Origin: Alienimonas chondri
Lineage (GTDB): Bacteria > Planctomycetota > Planctomycetia > Planctomycetales > Planctomycetaceae
NCBI RefSeq assembly: GCF_013036045.1
Contig: NZ_WTPX01000011.1
Location: forward strand, 1-57,852
Direction of reading: 5' to 3'
Length of the DNA stretch: 57,852 bases
Shown: in pieces, positions 16,723-25,177 of the stretch
Numbering within the stretch: position 1 is the first letter of the stretch
How the letters are laid out: every line of letters begins with the position of its first letter
The notes under the pieces: generated by a model
Seen by the model: the letters and a program-made list of their open reading frames with translations, nothing else
What the model was told of the DNA's origin: nothing
Database searches by the model: none
Made by a program: the position numbers and the translations under genes

Positions 16723-17624
16723 GCACGCTCGCTTCCCCCCCCGCCCCCGCCGGCTCCGTCGCCGTCGATCGCCCGGTGACCGTGGCCCCGGCAACGAGCG
16801 TCCCGCCGGTTCCCCTGTTCGGCCTGAGGCTCGACCCGGTGACGCTGGGCGAGGCGATCGCCCGGATTCACCGCTGGGTCGACGACTGGCGCGACGCCGA
16901 CCGGCCCAGCGGCGGGACGAAGGTGGTGGTCACGCCGAACGTCGATCACCTCGTCAAATTGCATCGCACGGCCGACCCGTTGATGGTCGAGGCGTATCGA
17001 GCGGCGGACCTCACGTTGGCGGACGGCACGCCGGTCGTCGCCGCCTCCAGATGGTTCGGCAAGCCGGTCCCGGAACGCGTGCCCGGTTCCGACCTCGTCC
17101 CGTCCCTGCTGGCGTCCGCCAATGCGAAGCGACCGTTGCGGGTCTTCCTGCTGGGCGCCGGCCCCGGCGTCGCGGAGATCGCCGCCGCCAACATCGCCCG
17201 CGACACGCCCCACGCGGAGGTCGTCGGCACGCATTGTCCGCCGCTGGGGTTTGAACGTAACCCGCAAGAGAACGAGCTGATTCTCGCCCTCCTCGAAGAG
17301 GCCAAGCCGGATGTGCTGATCGTCGGACTCGGCTTTCCGAAGCAGGAGAAGTGGGTGCATGCCCACCGCGAGGCGCTGACCTGCGGCGTCGCGCTGTGCG
17401 TCGGGGCGACGATCGATTTCCTCGCCGGCAACGTGACCCGCGCCCCGCGCTGGCTGGGGCGGGTGGGGTTGGAATGGGTGTTTCGGCTCGGCCTCGAACC
17501 GAAGCGGCTGGCGGGTCGATATGCGAACGACCTGGTGCACTTCCCCCGGGTGCTTTGGCGGGAATGGCGTCGGACGCGGGCCGAGGGTGATCGCTCCGGC
17601 GACGACGCTACCATCCGGCCGTGA
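16719..17624 (+). CDS. WecG/TagA/CpsF-family glycosyltransferase (GT26)
   Basis: This 301-residue GT26 enzyme transfers a sugar such as ManNAc or ManNAcA to an undecaprenyl-pyrophosphate-linked sugar in known members. Motifs are VVTPNVDHL (about residues 70-78), DLTLADGTPVV, GSDLVP, VFLLGAGPGV, VGLGFPKQEKW and GATIDFLAGN, ending in a WVFRLGLEPKRL block, so the domain is complete. The frame is open far upstream, but ATG 16719 in the ATGA overlap gives the usual family length. Its own stop overlaps the next GTG. In this locus it probably adds the second sugar of the repeat unit. Confidence 0.9.
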   Translation: MSTLASPPAPAGSVAVDRPVTVAPATSVPPVPLFGLRLDPVTLGEAIARIHRWVDDWRDADRPSGGTKVVVTPNVDHLVKLHRTADPLMVEAYRAADLTLADGTPVVAASRWFGKPVPERVPGSDLVPSLLASANAKRPLRVFLLGAGPGVAEIAAANIARDTPHAEVVGTHCPPLGFERNPQENELILALLEEAKPDVLIVGLGFPKQEKWVHAHREALTCGVALCVGATIDFLAGNVTRAPRWLGRVGLEWVFRLGLEPKRLAGRYANDLVHFPRVLWREWRRTRAEGDRSGDDATIRP

Positions 17625-18688
17625 ACGACATTCCCCCTCTGCCGCCGGATACCCTCGTGCTGCTGACCGGCGGGACGGGATTGGTCGGCAGTCACGTCGC
17701 GGAGCGTCTGCGGGCCGACGGCGTCGCCGTGCGGGCGATCTGCCGATCGCCGCAGGACGCCGGGTTCCTCACGGATCTCGGCTGCGAAGTCGTCTCGGGC
17801 GATTTATCGGATGCCGAATCGCTCGCCTCCGCGGCAGCGGGCGTGACGCACGCGGTGCACTGCGCCGCGAAGGTGGGCGACTGGGGGCCGGTCGAGCAGT
17901 ACCGCAGCGTAAACGTCGGCGGAACCGAAGCGCTGCTGAGGGCACTCGCCGAGCAATGGGGAGAGAATCCTGATCCGGTGCTGCGGCGGTTGGTCCACGT
18001 CTCTTCGCTGGGGGTCTACGAAGCCCGCGATCATCACGGCACGGACGAGTCCGAACCGCCGAACGTGAAGGGCATCGACGGGTATACCCTCACCAAAGCG
18101 GAGAGCGAGCTGCTCGTGCTCGACGGCCCGAACGGCATCCCGCTCGTGCCGGCGACGGCCGTTCGGCCGGGGTTCGTGTACGGCGTGCGGGATCGGACCG
18201 TCCTGCCGAAGCTGCTGGCGAAGCTGAAGAGCGGCGGGTTCGCGTTCCTCGGCGATGGCGAGCAACTGCTGAATAACGTCGCCGCCGCGAACGTCGCGGA
18301 CGCGGTCGTCGCGGCGCTCACCGCTCCCGGAGCGGTCGGCAAGGCGTACAACCTGACCGACGGTCGCCTCGTCACCCGCCGCGAGTTCATCCGCGTGATC
18401 TGCGAGGCCGCCGATCTGCCCGTGCCGACCCGCAGCGTTCCCCTGCCGGTCGCCAAGGCGTTCGCGGCGACGCTGGAAGCGAGCTACCGCCTGATGGGCA
18501 AGGACCACGCACCGCTGCTGTCGTCGGCTCGAGTGAAGTTCCTCGGGCTGAACCTCGACTTTTGCATCGACCGGGCGAAGGAGGAACTCGGCTACACCGC
18601 TGAGGCGTTGTTCCACGAGGTGATGCCCGCCGCGGTCGAGTGGGCGCAGCGGAACGAGCCGAACGGCGCGCCGGCTGACGGAGCTTGA
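17621..18688 (+). CDS. Extended SDR, NAD-dependent epimerase/dehydratase or 3-beta-HSD-like
   Basis: This 355-residue extended short-chain dehydrogenase has the nucleotide-binding TGGTGLVGSHV near residue 16, a Ser in HVSSLGVYE and the catalytic Tyr-Lys in YTLTKAE. The substrate half is of the 3-beta-hydroxysteroid dehydrogenase/isomerase-like group (RPGFVYG, NNVAAANVADA). The GTG start makes a GTGA overlap with the WecG-like gene. In a polysaccharide locus, epimerisation or reduction of a nucleotide sugar is plausible, but this subgroup also acts on lipids and isoprenoids, so the substrate is open. Confidence 0.8.
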   Translation: MNDIPPLPPDTLVLLTGGTGLVGSHVAERLRADGVAVRAICRSPQDAGFLTDLGCEVVSGDLSDAESLASAAAGVTHAVHCAAKVGDWGPVEQYRSVNVGGTEALLRALAEQWGENPDPVLRRLVHVSSLGVYEARDHHGTDESEPPNVKGIDGYTLTKAESELLVLDGPNGIPLVPATAVRPGFVYGVRDRTVLPKLLAKLKSGGFAFLGDGEQLLNNVAAANVADAVVAALTAPGAVGKAYNLTDGRLVTRREFIRVICEAADLPVPTRSVPLPVAKAFAATLEASYRLMGKDHAPLLSSARVKFLGLNLDFCIDRAKEELGYTAEALFHEVMPAAVEWAQRNEPNGAPADGA

Positions 18689-18692
18689 TCGC

Positions 18693-19838
18693 GTGCCGCG
18701 ACTCGCCCGGCTGACGTTTTTCCATGTCCGCGTCCCGCTGAGACGGAAGGTCTCGCACGCCTCCCATACGCGGACAGAAAACGAAACGCTGTTCGTCCGG
18801 GCGGACACCGACGACGGCCGCGTGGGTTGGGGCGAGGGGCTGCCGCGGGAGTACGTGACTGGCGAGACGATCGAAGGCTGTTTCGACCAGCTTGCCCGCA
18901 TCGAACCGCCCCCGCCGCTGCCGGATGACGCCGCGGTGGTCGCCTGGCTGCACGGCCCATTCCTCCCGGCGCCGAGCGACCGACCCGGCGACGGGAACAC
19001 GGTGCGATGTGCCGTCGAGACGGCCGTGCTGGGAGCGTTCGGCGTCGACCCGTTCCCGTTTCTCCGCTCGCCCCAGCCGAAGGCGTGTCTCCAACAGCGG
19101 CCTCAAGCCGCTTGGAAGGTCCGGTACGGCGTCGTCCTCACCACCGGCAAGGCGTGGAAGCGCCGGGCCGCGGCGCTTGCCTATCGGATGTGGGGGTTCC
19201 GCGACGCTAAATTGAAGCTCGGCGTCGGTGACGACGAAGCCGCCGCGCGGCAGGCCCGGCGTTGGTTCGGACCGCACGTCGCCCTCCGGGCCGATGCGAA
19301 CGAGGCGTGGGAACCGGCCGAGGTCGCGGCGAAATGCGCGATGCTCACTGCACTCGGGTTCGAGAGCGTCGAACAGCCCGTCCCCCGCGGCCGGGAAGCG
19401 GAACTGCCGCGGGATCTCGCGTTGCCGGTGGTGTGGGACGAATCCGTGCTGTGCCCCGCGGACGCCAAGCGGCTGGTCGCCCTCGACTCGACCTGCCGAT
19501 TCAATCTGCGGCTCAGCAAAAACGGTGGACTGCTGCGGCTGTGGGACGTCTATCGCTTCGCCGTGGACCGCGGCGTTCGTTGCCAACTGGGGTGCATGGT
19601 GGGGGAGGCCGGGCCATTAAGCGCCGCGGGGCGTTGGCTCGGGGGGCGGGCGGAATGGACGCGGCTGGAAGGCGGATTCGGCCGCCATCTCGTCGCCGAC
19701 CCGCTCACGGAGGAAGACTGGACCTTCGGCCGCGGCGGCGTCGCCGGGGTTCCCGCCGGCGGGCGCTACCCGCCGATGTCCGTTCGGCCGGCTGCCGTCG
19801 AAGCGGCGGCGGTGCGGCGGGAGAGCCGGACGTTCTGA
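18693..19838 (+). CDS. Enolase-superfamily protein (muconate-cycloisomerase/dipeptide-epimerase-like)
   Basis: This 381-residue protein has the capping domain and barrel of the muconate-lactonising subgroup of the enolase superfamily. Visible features are KLK at Lys173/Lys175 (first base), metal ligands Asp201 in RADANEAW, Glu227 in VEQP and Asp249 in WDES, then FNLRLSKNGG. There the usual second base Lys of NIK is Arg273, with Lys276 three residues later. GCMVGEAGPLSAAGR near the end recalls an uncharacterised group I associate with planctomycetes. The reaction would be proton abstraction next to a carboxylate; the substrate is unknown. GTG 18693 follows GGAG and lies 4 bases after the SDR stop. 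Confidence 0.78.
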   Translation: MPRLARLTFFHVRVPLRRKVSHASHTRTENETLFVRADTDDGRVGWGEGLPREYVTGETIEGCFDQLARIEPPPPLPDDAAVVAWLHGPFLPAPSDRPGDGNTVRCAVETAVLGAFGVDPFPFLRSPQPKACLQQRPQAAWKVRYGVVLTTGKAWKRRAAALAYRMWGFRDAKLKLGVGDDEAAARQARRWFGPHVALRADANEAWEPAEVAAKCAMLTALGFESVEQPVPRGREAELPRDLALPVVWDESVLCPADAKRLVALDSTCRFNLRLSKNGGLLRLWDVYRFAVDRGVRCQLGCMVGEAGPLSAAGRWLGGRAEWTRLEGGFGRHLVADPLTEEDWTFGRGGVAGVPAGGRYPPMSVRPAAVEAAAVRRESRTF

Positions 19839-19918
19839 TGCCCGGCCGGTTCCGTGCCCGATTGTGCCCGGCGCGGCGCTGGGAGAGAATCGTGCCCCCG
19901 CTCGCACGAGAAACATCT

Positions 19919-21793
19919 ATGTCGAAGTTTTCCGCTCCGCTCTTTGCCGCCGCCCTCCTGCTGGGGCCGGCGTTGGCCGCGTCCGCTGCGGACGAACCGC
20001 GGAAGGCAGCCGAACCCTCGGAGGCGACGGCGATCTTCAACGGCGAGAACTTCGACGGGTGGTTTTTCGCGCCGCACACCGATCCTCGCAAGATCGCGGC
20101 GATGACCCCCAAGGAACGCGCCGCGTTCTTGGAGACCCACGCCGCCGCCGGCCGCGAACATTGGACCATCGAGCAGGGCGACGGCGGCCCGGAAATCGTC
20201 AACGACGGCAAAGGCCCGTATCTCTGGACGGCCCGTGACTACGCGGACTTCGAACTCTCCCTCGACTGGAAGATCACGGCGGGCACCGATAGCGGCGTTT
20301 ATATCCGCGGCTGTCCGCAGGTGCAGATCTGGGATCCGGACGGCGACGACCCCCGCGGCTACGGCAACGCCAAGGGGTCCGGCGGCCTGTGGAACAATCC
20401 CAAGAGCGGTCCGAACAACCGCGGCAAAGACCCCTCGCAGCGGGCCGACAACCCGATGGAAGAGTGGAACACCTTCGTGATTCGCGTCGTCGGCTCGTCC
20501 GTGACGGTGGACCTCAACGGCAAGCGGATCGTCAACGAGGCGACGCTGGAGAACTACTGGGACCGCTCCCTGCCGCTGTTCCCCGCCGGGCCGATCATCC
20601 TGCAAACGCACGGCGGCGAGACCCGCTGGCGGAACGTGAAGGTGCGCGAGATCCCCCGCCGTATGCCCGAAAGCGGCTTCCTGCTGCCGGACGGCTCCGC
20701 AGCGGGCGAAGGCTGGAACGAAGCGTCCGGGAATACGGCGACCGTCGGGGCGGATGCTCATGCAGTCTTCGGTCCGCTGAGCGGCGATCAACAGGCCACG
20801 TTCACCGTCGGCACGCAGGTCGGCACGCCCGGCCCCAGCATGAGTTTTTCGTTCAACGCAGAGGGCGTCACGAACGTGGCGAATCCGCTCGCAGCCGTCG
20901 CGGACCTCGGCCCGACGGGAGCGGCGGGCGCCACGTCGGCGCTGCCCTGCGTAATGCTGGACCGAGAGGCCGCCGCCGCGGCCTTCGACGCTTCGGCCGT
21001 CAATCGGGTCTACGTCCGCACGGCGGACGGATGCGTGACCTGTTACCTCAACGGCACGCCCGTGCTCATCGCCGTCGATTCGCCGGGGCCGAACGCCGAC
21101 CCCGTGCCGTTCGCCGTGACCGGGACCGGCGCCGCGCTGACGTTCATTCGTCAGACGGATGAACGCATGGAAATGGGGAATGAAGCCGGTTTCACCGCCT
21201 TGCCGCTCAAACCCGGCCTGGAGGGTTGGGAAGGTGATACGGACGGCTACTCGGTTGAAGACGGCGTGCTGACCTGTCAGGGCGGCAACCTTTATCTGAA
21301 GGACGAGTTTGCGGACTTCGCCGTGCGGTTCGAGTTCCGCCTCCCGCCGGGCGGAAACAACGGCGTGGGCCTGCGGTTCGCGAAAGGACAGAACGCGGCT
21401 TACAGCGGCATGGAATCTCAGCTGCTGGATAACGCCGCTCCGATGTACCGCACGATTCAACCGTGGCAGGCCCACGGCTCGATCTACGGCGTCGCCCCGG
21501 CGTTACGCGGCTATCTTGCCCCGGCCGGGCATTGGAACCGTGAGGAGATCGTCGTCCGCGGCGACCAAGTGACGGTGACGCTCAACGGCAAGACGCTGGT
21601 CGACGTGGACATCCGCGAAGCGTCCGCCGACGGCACGATCGACGGCAAGGAGCACCCGGGACTGCTACGGGAGTCCGGCGCGTTCGGGTTCCTGGGACAC
21701 GGCGCCCCCGTCGCTTGGCGGAACCTGCGGATGCAGGTTTTGACGGAAGGCGATGAATCGGATGCGGCGGCTGAGGGGACGACGTCTCGGTGA
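19919..21793 (+). CDS. Secreted protein with two DUF1080 (3-keto-disaccharide hydrolase) domains
   Basis: This 624-residue protein has a signal peptide of about 22 residues (cleavage near ASAAD). DUF1080 domain 1 covers about 35-255 (IFNGENFDGW, DFELSLDWKI, DSGVYIRG, HGGETRWRNV). A linker of about 160 residues follows, then domain 2 at about 425-610 (GLEGWEGD, YLKDEFADFAVRFEF, GGNNGVGLRF, GHGAPVAWRNLRM). Related proteins cleave 3-keto-glycosides or bind glycans. The ATG at 19919 was chosen because the signal peptide begins there; the frame is open upstream without looking coding. The stop overlaps the kinase GTG, so production of this periplasmic protein may be coupled to the sensor. Confidence 0.85.
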   Translation: MSKFSAPLFAAALLLGPALAASAADEPRKAAEPSEATAIFNGENFDGWFFAPHTDPRKIAAMTPKERAAFLETHAAAGREHWTIEQGDGGPEIVNDGKGPYLWTARDYADFELSLDWKITAGTDSGVYIRGCPQVQIWDPDGDDPRGYGNAKGSGGLWNNPKSGPNNRGKDPSQRADNPMEEWNTFVIRVVGSSVTVDLNGKRIVNEATLENYWDRSLPLFPAGPIILQTHGGETRWRNVKVREIPRRMPESGFLLPDGSAAGEGWNEASGNTATVGADAHAVFGPLSGDQQATFTVGTQVGTPGPSMSFSFNAEGVTNVANPLAAVADLGPTGAAGATSALPCVMLDREAAAAAFDASAVNRVYVRTADGCVTCYLNGTPVLIAVDSPGPNADPVPFAVTGTGAALTFIRQTDERMEMGNEAGFTALPLKPGLEGWEGDTDGYSVEDGVLTCQGGNLYLKDEFADFAVRFEFRLPPGGNNGVGLRFAKGQNAAYSGMESQLLDNAAPMYRTIQPWQAHGSIYGVAPALRGYLAPAGHWNREEIVVRGDQVTVTLNGKTLVDVDIREASADGTIDGKEHPGLLRESGAFGFLGHGAPVAWRNLRMQVLTEGDESDAAAEGTTSR

Positions 21794-24700
21794 CGGACGC
21801 CGCTATTTCGCCTCGCGTTTTCGACCCGGCGGATCCGGGGACGGCAATTCGACTGCGCCGCTTGTTCGATACGGACCTGCTGGGAATCTTATTTTTCGGC
21901 TTTGACGGTTCGATCTCGGCGGCGAACGACACCTTCCTGCAAGCCGTGGGATACAGCAGGGCGGATCTCGAGGCCGGCCGCCTGGACTGGGCGGCGATGA
22001 CCCCGCCGGAATACGCCGCGCTCGATCAGGCGAAGGTTCGGGAATTAAAGGACGTCGGTCGCGTCCAGGCGTACGAGAAGGAATACATCCGTCGAGACGG
22101 CTCCCGCATGCCGATCCTGCTGGGGGCCGCGAAAGTGGATGACGCCGGCGGGGTCTGCTTCGTGCTGGACCTGACCGAGCAGCAGCGTGCCGAACTGGAG
22201 AGCCGCAATTCGGAGGAACTGCGACAGATCGCTTTGGATGTGGCCAAGCTGGGCGTCTGCCGATTCGACCTCACGACGGGGACGGTCACTCGTGACGCGC
22301 AGGCAGCTTGGATTGCCGGACGCGGTCCGGACGAATTGGGGCCGTACCCGCTGCAGGATCTGTTCGCCGGAGTTCAGGCGGAAGATCTGCCGCTGGTGCA
22401 ACAGGCCTACGAGTCAGGCGCCCGCGGCGAGCGGAGCGAACCGACGTTTCGATGGGTCCGGCCGGACGGAACGATCCGCACCGTTCGGGCGGCTGTCTAT
22501 CCGGAGTGGCGAGCCGCGGGGCGAGCCGGACCGGTGACCGCGCTCACCGTCACACTGCTGGACGTCACGGAGGTGCAGCAAGCGCTCCGCCGACAAGAAC
22601 TCTGGACTGAGGTATTGGAAAACGCCCCGGACTTCGTCGGCGTATGCGACGCCGAGGGCCGGGCGGAATTCGTGAACGCCGCGGGGCGAGAAATCGTCGG
22701 CCTGACCGAAGAAGAGGCGAAGGGACGTTCCGCCCGGGAGTTTCACCCCGCCGAGGGCGAAGGCCGAACGACCGCCATTGCGATGCAGACCGCCCGGCGG
22801 GAGGGACGCTGGAGCGGAGACTCGGTCCTGCTGAAGGCGGACGGCACGCATTTGCCGGTCTCCCAGACGGTGCTCGCCCATCGGAACGAAGTCGGTGCGA
22901 TCACGCACTTTTCGACGATCTGCCGCGATATTTCAGAGCGGGTGCGGGCCGAAGAGGTGTCGAACGCCCGGCGGGAGTGCTTGGGAAGGCTCGCCGTCGG
23001 CGACCCGCTGCCCGAGGTGCTCAGCGTCTTGGCTGAGGCCGCGGAACGGCACCTGCCGACGCCGAATCTCGTGTGCATTCTCCTGCGAGACGGGGCCGCG
23101 GAGGGCGCCTTGCCCCCGGCGGGCCCGGGCAGGGGGACCGTCCCGGGGGAGAAGCTGCGGCTCGCGTCCGCGCCCAGCTTGCCGGACAGCTTCCGGGAAG
23201 GCATCGACGGTCTCGCCGCAGACGAGACGGGCGGAGCCTGCGGGGCTGCGGCGATTCGAGCAAAGCGGGTGATCGTGGAAGATCTCTCCGCGGACCCGCT
23301 TTGCGAGCAGTTCCGCGACTTCATGGCATCCCATGACCTCAAAGCGGTTTGGTCCAACCCGATCTTCGCCGCCGACGGCGCCGTGCTCGGCACGTTCGCG
23401 ATCTATCACGATCACGCACGGGTGCCGAACGATCGCGACTTCAAGGTCGTCGATCCGTTGGTGCACACGGCCGCCGTGGTGGTCGAGCGGGCCGCCACGG
23501 ACGCGAGAACCTTGCGTCTCGCGGACGAGTTGAAGCAGAGCGAGCGCCGTTTCCGCGGCACGTTCGACAACGTCGGCGTCGGCGTGGCCCACGTCGGGCT
23601 TGACGGCTCCTGGCTGGAGGTCAACCGCCGGCTGTGTGAGATCGTCGGATATCCGGAAGACGAGCTTCGCGCTCTCACCTTTCAGGACATCACGCACCCG
23701 GACGATCTGTCGAACGATTTGGAATTGTTCGGCCGCCTGCTCAGCGGCGAGATCCCTTCGTACACCATGCGGAAGCGGTACTTCCACAAATCGGGCGAGG
23801 TGATCTGGATTCAGCTCACGGTGGCGATGCAACTCACCGCGGAGAAGGAACCGGAGTACGCGATCTCCGTCGTGGAGAACATCACCGAGAAGGTTCGCGC
23901 GGAGCAGGAACTGCACGAACTGAACGCGACGCTGGAGCTCCAGGTCGCCTCACGGACGACTCGGGTTCGGCGTCAGAAGGCGAGGCTGGAGCGACTCGCC
24001 AAAGGGTTGTCGGAAGCCGAAGCCCGTGAGCGCCGGCGCTTGGCCCATGTGGTCCACGATGACATTCAGCAGGTGCTCGCGGCGGCGAAGATCTCCGCCT
24101 CCGGGTTGCTCGTGCGGGAACGGAAGGAGATGGAGGGGAAACGCGGGCCAGCTGGCGCAACGGTCCAACTGCTTGATGAAGCGATGGCACGGGCCCGATC
24201 CCTCACGCAGGAGTTGGTCCCGACCGTGTTGTACGACCGCGGACTCGTGCCGGCTCTCGTCGCATTGTGCCGACGAAGCGAGGAACGATTCCAACACGCG
24301 GTTCGTTTCACCGGCTTAGCGGACGATCAACCACCCCCGTCCGGATTTGTCGATCGATCCGAGCCAGCGGGGCCGCTGATGTTCCATGCGGCACGCGAAT
24401 TGCTGTTCAACGCTACGAAGCACGCACCCCGCTCGCCGGTCCGGGTTGCTTTGGGGCGCACCGACGACTACCGACTCCAGTTGGTCGTCTCGAACCCACT
24501 GGAGCAGGACGGAGCGAACGGCGGACGACCGAAACGGGCGGCCGGCGACACATCCGAGGACGCCGCCGAGGGATTTGGCTTGTTCAGCCTTCGGGAACAA
24601 GCCGCCTTGGCTGGCGGTGCCTTAAAGATTCGCCAGACCTCGAATTTATTCGTCGCGACGCTTACTCTTCCGCCCCATCCGCACGTTAGTCAACCGCAGT

Positions 24701-25104
24701 CGATGCCCGTTACCGCCCCTGCTCTTCCTACTGTGAGGGTGATGATCGTCGACGACCATCTCATCGTGCGGACCGCCTTGGCGGGGTTGCTGGCCGGCAC
24801 GGAGGGGGTTGAGGTGGTCGGCGAGGCGGCTGACGGCCGAGAAGCCGTCGAACGCGTCCAAGAGGTGCGCCCGGATACCGTCGTGATGGATGTCACCATG
24901 CCCCGGATGGACGGTATCGAGGCGACTCGCGAGGTCCGAAAGCTGATGCCGAACGTCCGCGTGATCGGCCTCTCGATGCATGACCGCGACGACATGGCCG
25001 AAGCCATGTGCGAAGCCGGCGCCGCCGCTTATGTCCCCAAAGGCGGGCCGCCGGAAGAACTGATCCGCGTGCTCCGCGGAGAAGAAACGCCCAATAATTG
25101 CTGA
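21790..25104 (+). CDS. PAS/GAF hybrid sensor histidine kinase with C-terminal receiver
   Basis: This 1104-residue protein shows no membrane helix and is probably cytoplasmic. Domains in order are PAS (about 20-135), PAS-like (145-265), PAS (270-390), GAF (395-565), PAS with PAC (575-700), a short coiled coil, HisKA_3 with the phosphoacceptor His756 in HVVHDD, HATPase_c with Asn874 in FNATKHA, and a NarL-type receiver (about 983-1100) with Asp1034 in MDVTMPRMDG. The kinase is of the NarX/DesK class, whose partners are usually separate LuxR-type regulators; here the receiver is fused and no HTH output follows. GTG 21790 overlaps the DUF1080 stop. A hairpin lies at the 3' end. Confidence 0.9.
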   Translation: MTDAAISPRVFDPADPGTAIRLRRLFDTDLLGILFFGFDGSISAANDTFLQAVGYSRADLEAGRLDWAAMTPPEYAALDQAKVRELKDVGRVQAYEKEYIRRDGSRMPILLGAAKVDDAGGVCFVLDLTEQQRAELESRNSEELRQIALDVAKLGVCRFDLTTGTVTRDAQAAWIAGRGPDELGPYPLQDLFAGVQAEDLPLVQQAYESGARGERSEPTFRWVRPDGTIRTVRAAVYPEWRAAGRAGPVTALTVTLLDVTEVQQALRRQELWTEVLENAPDFVGVCDAEGRAEFVNAAGREIVGLTEEEAKGRSAREFHPAEGEGRTTAIAMQTARREGRWSGDSVLLKADGTHLPVSQTVLAHRNEVGAITHFSTICRDISERVRAEEVSNARRECLGRLAVGDPLPEVLSVLAEAAERHLPTPNLVCILLRDGAAEGALPPAGPGRGTVPGEKLRLASAPSLPDSFREGIDGLAADETGGACGAAAIRAKRVIVEDLSADPLCEQFRDFMASHDLKAVWSNPIFAADGAVLGTFAIYHDHARVPNDRDFKVVDPLVHTAAVVVERAATDARTLRLADELKQSERRFRGTFDNVGVGVAHVGLDGSWLEVNRRLCEIVGYPEDELRALTFQDITHPDDLSNDLELFGRLLSGEIPSYTMRKRYFHKSGEVIWIQLTVAMQLTAEKEPEYAISVVENITEKVRAEQELHELNATLELQVASRTTRVRRQKARLERLAKGLSEAEARERRRLAHVVHDDIQQVLAAAKISASGLLVRERKEMEGKRGPAGATVQLLDEAMARARSLTQELVPTVLYDRGLVPALVALCRRSEERFQHAVRFTGLADDQPPPSGFVDRSEPAGPLMFHAARELLFNATKHAPRSPVRVALGRTDDYRLQLVVSNPLEQDGANGGRPKRAAGDTSEDAAEGFGLFSLREQAALAGGALKIRQTSNLFVATLTLPPHPHVSQPQSMPVTAPALPTVRVMIVDDHLIVRTALAGLLAGTEGVEVVGEAADGREAVERVQEVRPDTVVMDVTMPRMDGIEATREVRKLMPNVRVIGLSMHDRDDMAEAMCEAGAAAYVPKGGPPEELIRVLRGEETPNNC

Positions 25105-25136
25105 ACGCCGCCGTGGATCGCTCCGCGGAGGCGTTC
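25103..25136. terminator. Putative bidirectional terminator between convergent genes
   Basis: An inverted repeat pairs 25103-25115 with 25124-25136 (13 positions, one G-A mismatch and one G-T wobble) around an 8-base loop. It begins inside the TGA of the histidine kinase gene and lies between convergent genes. A weak T-rich stretch (tctttt) follows on the plus strand about 9 bases after the stem. Confidence 0.5.
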
Positions 25137-25177
25137 ATCTGCGTCTTTTGCGGGGCCGGGGGCCGGGAACCGACTCG

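Noticed and set aside
19262-19918. Open frame extending the DUF1080 protein upstream
   Set aside because: It overlaps the enolase-superfamily gene and places the signal peptide internally.
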